Below the pieces are notes generated by a model. That model was not told the DNA's origin and did no database searches. It worked only from the letters and a program-made list of their open reading frames with translations. A stretch of 15,473 bases of DNA from Oxalobacteraceae bacterium. GTDB taxonomy: Bacteria > Pseudomonadota > Gammaproteobacteria > Burkholderiales > Burkholderiaceae_D. Position 1 is the stretch's first letter. Each line of letters begins with the position of its first letter. Shown piece after piece: positions 6,782 through 14,015 of this stretch. A program made the translations under genes and the position numbers. Location: contig CANKWG010000027.1 in the NCBI GenBank assembly GCA_947487325.1, positions 1-15,473 on the forward strand. Reading direction: 5' to 3'.

Positions 6782-7915
6782 ATGCGTGCAGTACTGGTAG
6801 GTGTCGATTTTGGCAAGGGTGACTTCCTGGCCAGCCTGGAAGAGCTCTCATTGTTGTCAAAATCTGCGGGTGCCGAGCCGGTAGCCAGTGTGACGGGCCG
6901 GCGTGCGGCGCCAGATTCTGCGCTTTTTGTCGGATCTGGCAAAGCCGAGGAAATTCGCGACACCGTCTCTGATCTTGAGCTTGATCTCGTAATCTTCAAC
7001 CACGCGCTGTCTCCAGCCCAGCAGCGCAATCTGGAGCGTTTGCTCCAGACACGCGTGATTGATCGGACCAGCCTCATTCTCGACATTTTTGCTCAACGCG
7101 CCCAAAGTCATGAGGGCAAGGTCCAGGTTGAATTGGCACAGCTACAGCCTTTGGCAACTCGTCTGGTGCGTGGCTGGACGCACCTTGAGCGCCAGAAAGG
7201 CGGTATTGGTCTACGTGGACCCGGTGAGACCCAGCTGGAAACCGACCGGCGGCTGATCGGCGATCGAGTCAAGGCCTTGCGCGGCAAGCTCGATAAGCTT
7301 CAGCGTCAGCGCAATACACAACGGCGTTCCCGCGAGCGCAATCAGACTTTCTCGATATCGCTGGTCGGCTATACCAATGCCGGCAAATCTACGCTGTTCA
7401 ACAATATGACCAAAGCCGGGGTTTATGCAGCCAATCAGCTGTTTGCGACGCTGGATACTACATCCCGGCGCATGCACCTGGCCGGCGCCGGGAATGTGGT
7501 CATATCGGACACAGTCGGGTTCATCCGCGAATTACCCACACAGCTGGTCGCGGCTTTCCGCGCTACGCTGGAGGAGACGGTGCATGCCGATTTGCTGCTG
7601 CATGTGGTGGACGGTTCTAGCCCTGTCAGGGACGAGCAGATAGGCCAAGTAAATGCGGTGTTGCGGGAGATTGGTGCGGATCACATACCTCAGGTTCTCG
7701 TCTGGAACAAGATCGATCTGGCGGGTGTGCGCCCGGCAATCGAGCGTGATGAATATGATAAAATTCGCCGTGTTTTTGCGAGTGCGCAGACGGGTGAAGG
7801 GGTTGATATGCTCCGCCAGGCGATTGTCGAATTTGCGCAAGCCAATGGTGGATACGAAGCTCGCAATGCGCTCCACGAGCAATATGACGACCTGCCAATG
7901 CCAAACGGCGTGTAG
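6782..7915 (+). CDS. hflX: GTPase HflX (ribosome-splitting factor)
   Basis: HflX is a 50S-binding GTPase that splits stalled or idle ribosomes, mainly after heat stress. The 377-residue protein has the HflX N-terminal nucleotide-binding domain (about 1-105, with VGSGKAEEI at 50-58), followed by RGWTHLERQKGGIGLRGPGE (130-149). A coiled, basic linker (about 157-187) leads to the G domain with GYTNAGKST (196-204), DTVGF (243-247), NKID (309-312) and SAQTGEG (334-340). It ends soon after the G domain and lacks the long C-terminal extension of some homologues. The ATG at 6782 is preceded by AAGGCGGT (6771-6778), a usable ribosome-binding site. Its place between hfq and hflK is the classical one. 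A 138-bp gap follows. Confidence 0.97.
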   Translation: MRAVLVGVDFGKGDFLASLEELSLLSKSAGAEPVASVTGRRAAPDSALFVGSGKAEEIRDTVSDLELDLVIFNHALSPAQQRNLERLLQTRVIDRTSLILDIFAQRAQSHEGKVQVELAQLQPLATRLVRGWTHLERQKGGIGLRGPGETQLETDRRLIGDRVKALRGKLDKLQRQRNTQRRSRERNQTFSISLVGYTNAGKSTLFNNMTKAGVYAANQLFATLDTTSRRMHLAGAGNVVISDTVGFIRELPTQLVAAFRATLEETVHADLLLHVVDGSSPVRDEQIGQVNAVLREIGADHIPQVLVWNKIDLAGVRPAIERDEYDKIRRVFASAQTGEGVDMLRQAIVEFAQANGGYEARNALHEQYDDLPMPNGV

Positions 7916-8053
7916 AGAGTTTTTCGTCGATGATGCAGTCTCGGGTGCTCATGCGTTTCCAGGATAGTTTGTGTTTTCTGATGTCCTTTCTTTTTCTTTA
8001 TGCCACCAGCGTTTCACTGACGACTAAAAATACTTAACGCGGAACGCCACAGC

Positions 8054-9334
8054 ATGCTTCAATCAATTTTCAAAAAACTCGGTCTGAAATTTTCGCTCAA
8101 TGATCCTCGCTGGGGACGTGGGTCACAGGATAACGATCAGGAGCCGCGGCGCAACGACAAGCGACCCAGTGATGGTCCGCCTGATCTTGATCAGTTGTGG
8201 CGCGACTTCAACCAGCGTCTGAACCGGCTCTTCGGCGGACAGGGCGGTGGTCGCGGCGGTGATGGCGGCGGCACGCCAGGTGATTCGCGAGGCGCAAGTA
8301 TCAGCGCGGGCATCGTCGCCATGGTGATTTTTTTCCTATGGCTCGTCAGTGGATTTTTCATTGTGCAGGAAGGTCAGACGGGTGTGGTCCTGACCTTTGG
8401 CAAGCTCAGCCATGCGACTTCGCCCGGTTTCAACTGGCGCTGGCCTTATCCGATTCAGGCGCATGAGACCGTCAATGTCTCCCAAGTTCGTACCGTCGAG
8501 GTGGGTTATCGCAGCAATGTGCGCAACAAACTCGCACGCGAGGCTTTGATGCTGACCGACGACGAGAACATCATTGATATCCAATTCGCTGTCCAATACC
8601 GCCTCAAAGATGCGACTGACTGGGTCTTCAACAACCGAGAGCAGGAAGAGACGGTTAAACAAGTGGCCGAAACAGCCATTCGTGAAATTGTTGGCAAGAG
8701 CAAGATGGACTTCGTGCTCTATGAAGGTCGTGAAAAAATCGCTTTTGATACTTTGGGACTGATGCAGCAGATTCTCGATCGCTACCGTACCGGTGTGATG
8801 GTGACCAACGTCACGATGCAGGCCGTGCAGCCGCCTGAGCAAGTACAGGCTTCGTTTGATGATGCTGTGAAGGCTGGACAGGATCGTGAACGACAAAAGA
8901 ACGAAGGACAGGCGTATGCCAACGACGTCGTTCCAAGAGCACGTGGTGCGGCCTCGCGTTTACTTCAGGAATCCGAAGGTTATCGTTCCCGCGTAGTTGC
9001 CAATGCCGAGGGTGAAGCGTCGCGGTTTACTAAAATTCTTGCGGAGTACCAGAAAGCTCCCGGCGTCACTCGCGATCGCATGTACATCGAAGCAATGCAG
9101 CAGATTTTTACCAGTACGACCAAGGTCATGGTTGACACTAAATCCAACAACAACATGATCTACATTCCTCTGGATAAATTGATTGCGCAAACAGCGGCTG
9201 AGTCGGCTGCTGCCATACAGAATCAGTCATCGTCCACTTCATCGCAATTCAATGATGTGTCGCCTCCGGAGCCAGTCCGGCCGGAGTCGCGCAATCGGGA
9301 TTCGCGTAGCTCACGCGATCGGGAGGCACGCTGA
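8054..9334 (+). CDS. hflK: FtsH protease modulator HflK
   Basis: HflK is an SPFH/band-7 inner-membrane protein that assembles with HflC into a large cage around the FtsH protease and limits its access to membrane proteins. The 426-residue sequence has a cytoplasmic N-terminal region with FSLNDPRWGRG (13-23) and PPDLDQLWRDF (42-52), then a Gly/Arg-rich linker (61-80). A membrane span follows (about 84-104), then the SPFH domain starting VQEGQTGVVLTFGKL. A long charged helical region contains GQAYANDVVPRARG and the C terminus is low-complexity, Ser/Arg-rich. The ATG at 8054 is the first in-frame start; GGAA lies 9 bp upstream, a modest ribosome-binding site. The stop overlaps the hflC start (TGATG), as expected for subunits made in equal amounts. 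Confidence 0.96.
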   Translation: MLQSIFKKLGLKFSLNDPRWGRGSQDNDQEPRRNDKRPSDGPPDLDQLWRDFNQRLNRLFGGQGGGRGGDGGGTPGDSRGASISAGIVAMVIFFLWLVSGFFIVQEGQTGVVLTFGKLSHATSPGFNWRWPYPIQAHETVNVSQVRTVEVGYRSNVRNKLAREALMLTDDENIIDIQFAVQYRLKDATDWVFNNREQEETVKQVAETAIREIVGKSKMDFVLYEGREKIAFDTLGLMQQILDRYRTGVMVTNVTMQAVQPPEQVQASFDDAVKAGQDRERQKNEGQAYANDVVPRARGAASRLLQESEGYRSRVVANAEGEASRFTKILAEYQKAPGVTRDRMYIEAMQQIFTSTTKVMVDTKSNNNMIYIPLDKLIAQTAAESAAAIQNQSSSTSSQFNDVSPPEPVRPESRNRDSRSSRDREAR

Positions 9335-10212
9335 TGAATCGCCTTATTTCCTATGCCATCGCGGCTGTCATTGGGCTGACTATCCTCTCGTCGACTTTGT
9401 TCGTGGTGGATCAGCGCCAGTTTGCCATTGTGTTTGCGCTGGGTGAAGTTAAGCAAGTCATCAACGAACCGGGATTGCACTTCAAGCTGCCGCCACCGTT
9501 TCAAAATGTGATTTTCCTCGACAAGCGCATCCTCACGCTCGATACACCAGAAGCTGATCGTTTCATCACTGCCGAGAAAAAGAACATTCTGGTGGATGCT
9601 TACGTTAAATGGCGCATCGTTGATCCGCGTTTGTACTTCATCAGTTTTGGTGGCGATGAGCGTCGCGCTCAGGATCGTATGGCGCAGATCGTCAAGGCAG
9701 CTCTGAACGAAGAAATCACCAAGCGTACCGTGCGCGAAGTGATTTCAGGCGAGCGTGGCAAGGTGATGGATGCCATTGCCTCCAAGGTCACCGAAGAGGT
9801 CAAGCAGATTGGTGGACAAATTGTCGATGTGCGCTTGAAGCGCGTCGATTATGTCGATCAAATCAATAACTCGGTTTACGAGCGCATGAAGTCCGAACGT
9901 GCGCGAGTGGCGAATGAGTTGCGCTCTACCGGTGCTGCTGAGTCTGAAAAAATTCGTGCTGATGCCGATCGTCAGCGTATCGTGATTCTTGCCGAGGCTT
10001 ATCGGCAAGCAGAGGGCATACGCGGTGAGGGCGATGCCAAGGCGGCGCGTATTTATGCGCAGGCCTTTGGACAAAATCCGGAGTTTTACAAGTTCATTCG
10101 TAGTCTCGAGGCCTACCGCGAAAGCTTCAAGACGCGTAGCGATGTGCTCCTGATTGATCCGAATTCGGAGTTCCTGAAGTACTTCAAGGCTCCCGGCGGC
10201 GCCCGTAAATAA
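9334..10212 (+). CDS. hflC: FtsH protease modulator HflC
   Basis: HflC is the partner of HflK in the membrane-embedded SPFH complex that controls FtsH. The 292-residue protein has an N-terminal signal-anchor span (about 4-25, ISYAIAAVIGLTILSSTLFVV), then the band-7 domain starting VDQRQFAIVFALGEVK. The conserved PGLHFKLP (46-53) and the helical segments ERMKSERARVANELRSTG and EGDAKAARIYAQAFG are present. It ends with a short tail, EFLKYFKAPGGARK. The ATG at 9334 overlaps the hflK stop, with GGGAGG at 9321-9326 as a strong ribosome-binding site. Length and layout match the family. Confidence 0.97.
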   Translation: MNRLISYAIAAVIGLTILSSTLFVVDQRQFAIVFALGEVKQVINEPGLHFKLPPPFQNVIFLDKRILTLDTPEADRFITAEKKNILVDAYVKWRIVDPRLYFISFGGDERRAQDRMAQIVKAALNEEITKRTVREVISGERGKVMDAIASKVTEEVKQIGGQIVDVRLKRVDYVDQINNSVYERMKSERARVANELRSTGAAESEKIRADADRQRIVILAEAYRQAEGIRGEGDAKAARIYAQAFGQNPEFYKFIRSLEAYRESFKTRSDVLLIDPNSEFLKYFKAPGGARK

Positions 10213-10221
10213 GGGCGCGTT

Positions 10222-10422
10222 GTGTCAACTGCCTTGTTGATGGCCCTCGGCCTGCTATTTGTGCTCGAGGGTTTGTTCCCTTTCCTCGCTCCTGAGCGCT
10301 GGCGCCAGACCTTTCTTCAGCTCGCTGAGCTGTCAGCCGGCCAGATCCGTTTTTTTGGACTGGCCGCGATACTGTTTGGTATCCTCCTGCTCGCCCTTCA
10401 CTATTTCACTGCTGACGTCTGA
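10222..10422 (+). CDS. Small DUF2065-family inner-membrane protein
   Basis: This 66-residue protein is built of two hydrophobic helices (about 3-22 and 43-62). The loop carries the conserved-looking PFLAPERWRQTFLQLAEL stretch, followed by GQIRFFGLAAILFGILLL. This pattern matches the DUF2065/YjeT family of small membrane proteins often found next to hflC; no biochemical function is known to me. It starts with GTG at 10222, nine bases after the hflC stop, with AAGGGCG at 10211-10217 as ribosome-binding site. Its stop is 5 bp before hisZ. Location suggests a link to the HflKC-FtsH complex, but this is inference only. Confidence 0.85.
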   Translation: MSTALLMALGLLFVLEGLFPFLAPERWRQTFLQLAELSAGQIRFFGLAAILFGILLLALHYFTADV

Positions 10423-10427
10423 TTTTC

Positions 10428-11582
10428 ATGCCTAATTGGCTACTTCCCGAGAACATCGCCGATGTCTTGCCGTCCGAAGCGCGCAAGATAGAGGAACTGC
10501 GCCGTCGGCTGCTCGACCATTTCCGTCGTTACGGCTACGAACTGGTGATGCCACCTATGCTCGAATACGTGGATTCCCTGATGCCGTTCACCGATCAGGA
10601 CATGGATCTGCGCATGTTCAAGCTGGTGGATCAGCTCTCGGGTCGCACCATGGGTTTGCGTGCCGACATGACCACTCAGGTCGCCCGCATCGACGCCCAT
10701 TTACTCAATCGCGTCTCCGTGACGCGCCTGTGCTACGCGGGTAGTGTGCTGCATGCGCGCCCCTCCGGATTCCATGCGACACGCGAGCCCTTGCAGATAG
10801 GCGCCGAAATCTACGGTCATGCGGGACTCGAGGCCGACGGCGAGATTCAGACGCTCGCACTAGCTTCTTTACGCTTGGCAGGACTGTCGGATGTGACGCT
10901 GGATCTCTCGCACGCGGGCATTTTGAGCGGCATCCTCGAAGGCGATGTGCTGGCACTCAAGCAGCAGGCGCAAATAGTTACGCTGCTGCGATCCAAGGAT
11001 GTGCCGGCACTGCATGATTTATCAGCGCCGTTTTCCGATCGAGTGAGAAACGCGCTACGTAAACTGCCCGAGCTGCACGGTGATCTGACTGTACTGGAAC
11101 GTGCGCGCGAGGTATTGCATGCTAGTCCTACGGTGACACGTGCGCTGGATGAGCTATCGCTGCTTGCACAAGCTGCGGGGGTAGTGCGGGTCAACATTGA
11201 TTTGGCTGATATCTCCGGCTACCAGTATGAGAGTGGTGCGATGTTTGCGTTGTATGTGGCGGGTCTGCCGAATGCCGTTGCGCGGGGTGGCCGTTACGAT
11301 CATTTAGGTGAAGCCTTCGGACGGGCGCGTCCTGCGACCGGCTTTTCCATGGATTTGCGTGAAATTGCGCGCCTGTTGCCATCGGCATCACCGGCCAGCG
11401 CAATCAGGGCGCCTTGGGGCCGTGAGCCCGAACTCACCACGCTCATCGCACGTCTGCGTGATGAAGGTGAAATCGTCATTCAATCCTTGCCGGGGCACGA
11501 GAACGATCAGCAGGAATTCGATTGCGATCGCGAGATCGTAGCCGAAGGCGGAAAATTCATTATCAAAAAACAGAACTCATAA
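10428..11582 (+). CDS. hisZ: ATP phosphoribosyltransferase regulatory subunit HisZ
   Basis: HisZ is a catalytically inactive paralogue of histidyl-tRNA synthetase. It forms a complex with the short form of HisG and is needed for the first step of histidine synthesis and its feedback control. The 384-residue protein starts WLLPENIADVLPSEA (4-18). It keeps the class II synthetase fold, e.g. LRADMTTQVARI and a motif-3-like RGGRYDHLGEAFGRARPATGFSMDL segment. It lacks the C-terminal anticodon-binding domain and shows no GRYRQFHQ or RGLDYY signature, which separates it from HisS. The ATG at 10428 follows the DUF2065 stop by 5 bp without a clear ribosome-binding site, suggesting coupling. The position before purA is typical for betaproteobacteria. 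Confidence 0.94.
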   Translation: MPNWLLPENIADVLPSEARKIEELRRRLLDHFRRYGYELVMPPMLEYVDSLMPFTDQDMDLRMFKLVDQLSGRTMGLRADMTTQVARIDAHLLNRVSVTRLCYAGSVLHARPSGFHATREPLQIGAEIYGHAGLEADGEIQTLALASLRLAGLSDVTLDLSHAGILSGILEGDVLALKQQAQIVTLLRSKDVPALHDLSAPFSDRVRNALRKLPELHGDLTVLERAREVLHASPTVTRALDELSLLAQAAGVVRVNIDLADISGYQYESGAMFALYVAGLPNAVARGGRYDHLGEAFGRARPATGFSMDLREIARLLPSASPASAIRAPWGREPELTTLIARLRDEGEIVIQSLPGHENDQQEFDCDREIVAEGGKFIIKKQNS

Positions 11583-11596
11583 GGTTCGTAAACATC

Positions 11597-12895
11597 ATGG
11601 CTAGAAATGTAGTTGTCATTGGTACGCAATGGGGCGACGAGGGTAAGGGGAAGGTCGTTGATTGGCTCACCGATCATTCGCAGGGCGTCGTGCGCTTTCA
11701 AGGTGGACACAATGCGGGCCACACGCTGGTCATCGGTGGACAAAAGACCGCGCTGCAGCTGATCCCCTCGGGCATCATGCGCGCCGGCGTTGCCTGCTAC
11801 ATCGGTAACGGTGTGGTCTTGTCGGTGCCTGACCTGCTGCGTGAAATTGACAAGCTCGAAGCCTCCGGTATTCAAGTCGCTAACCGCCTGAAAATTTCCG
11901 AAGCCTGTCCCGTCATCCTGCCTTATCACACGGCACTCGACGCAGCGCGCGAAGCTGCGCGTGGCGATGCAAAAATTGGTACCACAGGCAAAGGCATTGG
12001 CCCTGCCTATGAAGACAAGGTGGCACGTCGTGCCATTCGTGTTGCTGACCTATTGAATCAAAAACGTTTTGAAGAAAAACTGCGCGAGAATCTCGACTAT
12101 CACAATTTTGTGCTGGTGAATTACCTCAAGGCGCAGGCGGTGGACTACCAAAAAGTTTTCGATGACGCCTTGGCGACAGTGGATCGCATCCGCCCCATGG
12201 TGACTGATGTTTCCAGCGCGCTGTATGCGGCGCACAAAGCCGGTGCCAATTTATTGTTTGAAGGTGCGCAAGGTAGTCTGCTTGATGTCGATCACGGCAC
12301 CTATCCTTATGTCACCTCCAGCAATTGTGTTGCGGGTAATGCTGCGGCTGGCTCGGGTGTGGGTCCCAACATGCTTCACTACGTACTGGGTATCACCAAG
12401 GCCTACACCACGCGTGTTGGCTCGGGACCTTTCCCCTCTGAGCTATCGACCGAAAACGGCGTCGGAAAGCATCTGTCAGCGGTCGGTCATGAATTTGGCA
12501 CCGTCACCGGTCGCGCGCGTCGCTGCGGTTGGTTTGATGCCGCGTTGCTCAAGCGTTCTGTACAGATCAATGGCGTCTCGGGCATGTGCCTGACCAAGCT
12601 GGATGTATTGGACGGTATCGAATCGCTGAAAATCTGCACCGGCTATCGTCTCAATGGCAAACAGGTTGATATCTTTCCGTCCGGTGCCGAAGAAGCCGCC
12701 GCTTGCGAACCGATTTATGAAGAGATGCCGGGCTGGAAAGAGCCAACGGTTGGCGCAAAATCCATGAACGATTTACCAGCAGCGGCAAGGGCCTATGTCG
12801 AGCGCATTGAATCCTTGGTGGGTGTGCCGATCGACATGGTATCCACAGGTCCGGATCGCGAAGAGACGATTGTCTTGCGCCACCCATTCGAGTGA
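11597..12895 (+). CDS. purA: Adenylosuccinate synthetase
   Basis: PurA joins IMP and aspartate using GTP to give adenylosuccinate, the first committed step to AMP. The 432-residue protein carries the P-loop-like GTQWGDEGKGK (9-19) with the catalytic Asp14, and GGHNAGHT (36-43) with His42. It also has GTTGKGIGPAYEDK, the GSGPFPSEL segment, the VTGRARRCGWFD switch region and the guanine-binding LTKLDVLDG. Length and motifs are those of a normal bacterial enzyme. I chose the ATG at 11597 (MARNVVVIGTQWGDEG); an upstream GTG at 11522 would overlap hisZ and add 25 unrelated residues. AAGG lies about 12 bp upstream, a weak ribosome-binding site. The stop overlaps the possible GTG start of the next gene. 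Confidence 0.98.
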   Translation: MARNVVVIGTQWGDEGKGKVVDWLTDHSQGVVRFQGGHNAGHTLVIGGQKTALQLIPSGIMRAGVACYIGNGVVLSVPDLLREIDKLEASGIQVANRLKISEACPVILPYHTALDAAREAARGDAKIGTTGKGIGPAYEDKVARRAIRVADLLNQKRFEEKLRENLDYHNFVLVNYLKAQAVDYQKVFDDALATVDRIRPMVTDVSSALYAAHKAGANLLFEGAQGSLLDVDHGTYPYVTSSNCVAGNAAAGSGVGPNMLHYVLGITKAYTTRVGSGPFPSELSTENGVGKHLSAVGHEFGTVTGRARRCGWFDAALLKRSVQINGVSGMCLTKLDVLDGIESLKICTGYRLNGKQVDIFPSGAEEAAACEPIYEEMPGWKEPTVGAKSMNDLPAAARAYVERIESLVGVPIDMVSTGPDREETIVLRHPFE

Positions 12896-13416
12896 ATGAT
12901 TTGCCCGTGATGCCCGCGCATCAAGCCGGACATCGGCGGGTATCCTGGGATGACTACCATCGCGCCATAGAGTCGCTGGTCAAAATCGTTCATCAATCAG
13001 GATGGCAATTCGATCAAGTCTTGTGTCTGGCCAGAGGCGGGCTGCGTCCTGGGGATGTGTTCTCCCGCCTTTTTAAAGTACCTCTGGCCATTCTTTCGGC
13101 GAGTTCTTATCGCGAGGCTGCTGGCACACAGCGCGGTGAACTGGACATCTCCGACAGCATCACCTCTACCGCTGGTCCACTCGCCGGACGTATTTTGCTG
13201 ATTGATGATTTGGTGGATTCCGGTGTCACCTTGCAGCGTGTGCAGGAACATCTGCGCATTCGATTTCCTGATGTGACTGAAGTCCGTTCAGCCGTTATTT
13301 GGTACAAGGCCTGTTCGGTCATGCGGCCGGATTTTTTTGTCGAGTACTTGCCTGACAATCCCTGGATACACCAGCCGTTCGAGATCTACGACGACATGAG
13401 TGTTGATCGGCTGTAG
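12892..13416 (+). CDS. Purine-type phosphoribosyltransferase
   Basis: The 174-residue protein has a type I phosphoribosyltransferase fold. It shows CLARGGLRPGDVFSRLF (45-61), a flexible-loop-like ASSYREAAG (70-78) and the PRPP-binding motif ILLIDDLVDSGVTL (101-114). The C terminus contains YLPDNPWIHQPFE. Such proteins use PRPP and a nucleobase, most likely a purine (hypoxanthine, guanine or xanthine), for salvage; the base specificity cannot be read from the sequence. Adjacency to purA fits purine metabolism. The GTG at 12892 overlaps the purA stop (GTGA), which suggests coupling. An ATG at 12910 is a possible alternative start, because the conserved region begins only near VSWDDYH (17-23). 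It is the last gene of the co-directed block and meets the lrp-like gene tail to tail after 38 bp. Confidence 0.88.
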   Translation: MNDLPVMPAHQAGHRRVSWDDYHRAIESLVKIVHQSGWQFDQVLCLARGGLRPGDVFSRLFKVPLAILSASSYREAAGTQRGELDISDSITSTAGPLAGRILLIDDLVDSGVTLQRVQEHLRIRFPDVTEVRSAVIWYKACSVMRPDFFVEYLPDNPWIHQPFEIYDDMSVDRL

Positions 13417-13454
13417 TCACCAAGCTGATGAACTGGTTTTGTTGGGTGCGAGGA

Positions 13455-13916
13455 TCAGCGACGGATTGGCAACTGACTTTGCTTCAGGCGCCGCAGCACA
13501 AAACTTGATTTACTGTGACGGATGCCGGGGATCTTGTACAAACGCTCTCTCAGGAAGCGCTCATAGCCGCGTGTACCTTCGACGGCCACACGAATGTAGT
13601 AGTCGTAATCGCCTGAGACCAGATAGGCCTCCAGCACCTCCGGAATATCTTCCAGTGTTTTGCCGAATTCAAACAGCGCCTCATCCGAATGGCTGTCCAG
13701 CGTTACATGCAGGATGACCGTTTCGCTCAGACCGACTTTTTCGGGATTGACCCGCACCGCATAGCCCTCAATCACCCCGGCGTCTTCCATGCGCCTGATC
13801 CGCGTCCAGCAGGGCGATGCCGTCAGGCCAACCTGCTTGCCGAGTTCTTGCAGGCTCAGTCGCGCATCCTTTTGAAGGGCCTCCAGGATCGCGATATCGA
13901 ATTTATCCAGTTCCAT
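13455..13916 (-). CDS. Lrp/AsnC-family transcriptional regulator
   Basis: The 153-residue protein has the two-part Lrp/AsnC layout. An N-terminal helix-turn-helix runs over about 1-60: LDKFDIAILEALQKDARLSL, then ELGKQVGLTASPCWTRIRRM with the recognition helix around SPCWTRIRR, then EDAGVIEGY. A C-terminal RAM (ligand-sensing) domain covers about 65-145, with LEAYLVSGDYDYYIRVAVEG (95-114) as the effector-pocket region. Family members form dimers to octamers, wrap DNA and often respond to amino acids such as leucine. The start at 13916 gives the usual MELDKFD beginning; the frame stays open to 14030, but that extension would run through the promoter region and into ilvB. No good ribosome-binding site is visible. 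It is divergent from ilvB, so control of ilvB and of itself is likely but not shown. Confidence 0.92.
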   Translation of the reverse strand: MELDKFDIAILEALQKDARLSLQELGKQVGLTASPCWTRIRRMEDAGVIEGYAVRVNPEKVGLSETVILHVTLDSHSDEALFEFGKTLEDIPEVLEAYLVSGDYDYYIRVAVEGTRGYERFLRERLYKIPGIRHSKSSFVLRRLKQSQLPIRR

Positions 13917-13952
13917 TCTGAGAAAATTTATATTTGCGAAAGAATCTTCTGA

Positions 13953-13979
13953 ATTATAGGTAGTGACGGCAATAATCAA
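13953..13979 (-). promoter_or_regulatory. Candidate sigma-70 promoter for the Lrp/AsnC-family gene
   Basis: Read on the - strand, TATAAT (13958-13953) is a perfect -10 hexamer. TTGATT (13979-13974, 4 of 6) stands 15 bp upstream of it; this spacing is short, so the -35 is uncertain. A start near 13946 would leave a leader of about 30 nt before the ATG at 13916. Confidence 0.4.
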
Positions 13980-13987
13980 AAGCATTT

Positions 13988-14002
13988 TCTGCAATATGCA
14001 GA
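13988..14002. promoter_or_regulatory. Palindromic candidate operator between lrp-like gene and ilvB
   Basis: TCTGCA-ATA-TGCAGA is a perfect inverted repeat with six-base arms and a three-base AT centre, 15 bp in total. This is the length and symmetry usual for Lrp/AsnC-family sites, although it matches the E. coli Lrp consensus only at the ends and the centre. It lies 13 bp before the ilvB ATG, where a bound protein could block transcription. The TTCTG half also occurs at 13916-13920 and 13947-13951 in the same intergenic region. Confidence 0.45.
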
Positions 14003-14015
14003 CTATATTGATGCC

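Noticed and set aside
7916..8053. Possible hairpin (ATGA.GCA ... TGC.TCAT at 7930-7952) and promoter-like stretches between hflX and hflK
   Set aside because: The stem has a bulge and is not followed by a T-run, so it is not a terminator. The T-rich stretch and TAAAAATACT near 8025 do not combine with a credible -35. I see nothing firm in this gap.
8336..8896. 186-codon open frame on the - strand inside hflK
   Set aside because: It is antisense to the conserved SPFH domain; I see no family features and take it as a coding shadow.
13417..13454. Bidirectional terminator between the tail-to-tail phosphoribosyltransferase and lrp-like genes
   Set aside because: Only a 4-bp ACCA/TGGT pairing with a long loop is present before a short T-run; this is too weak.
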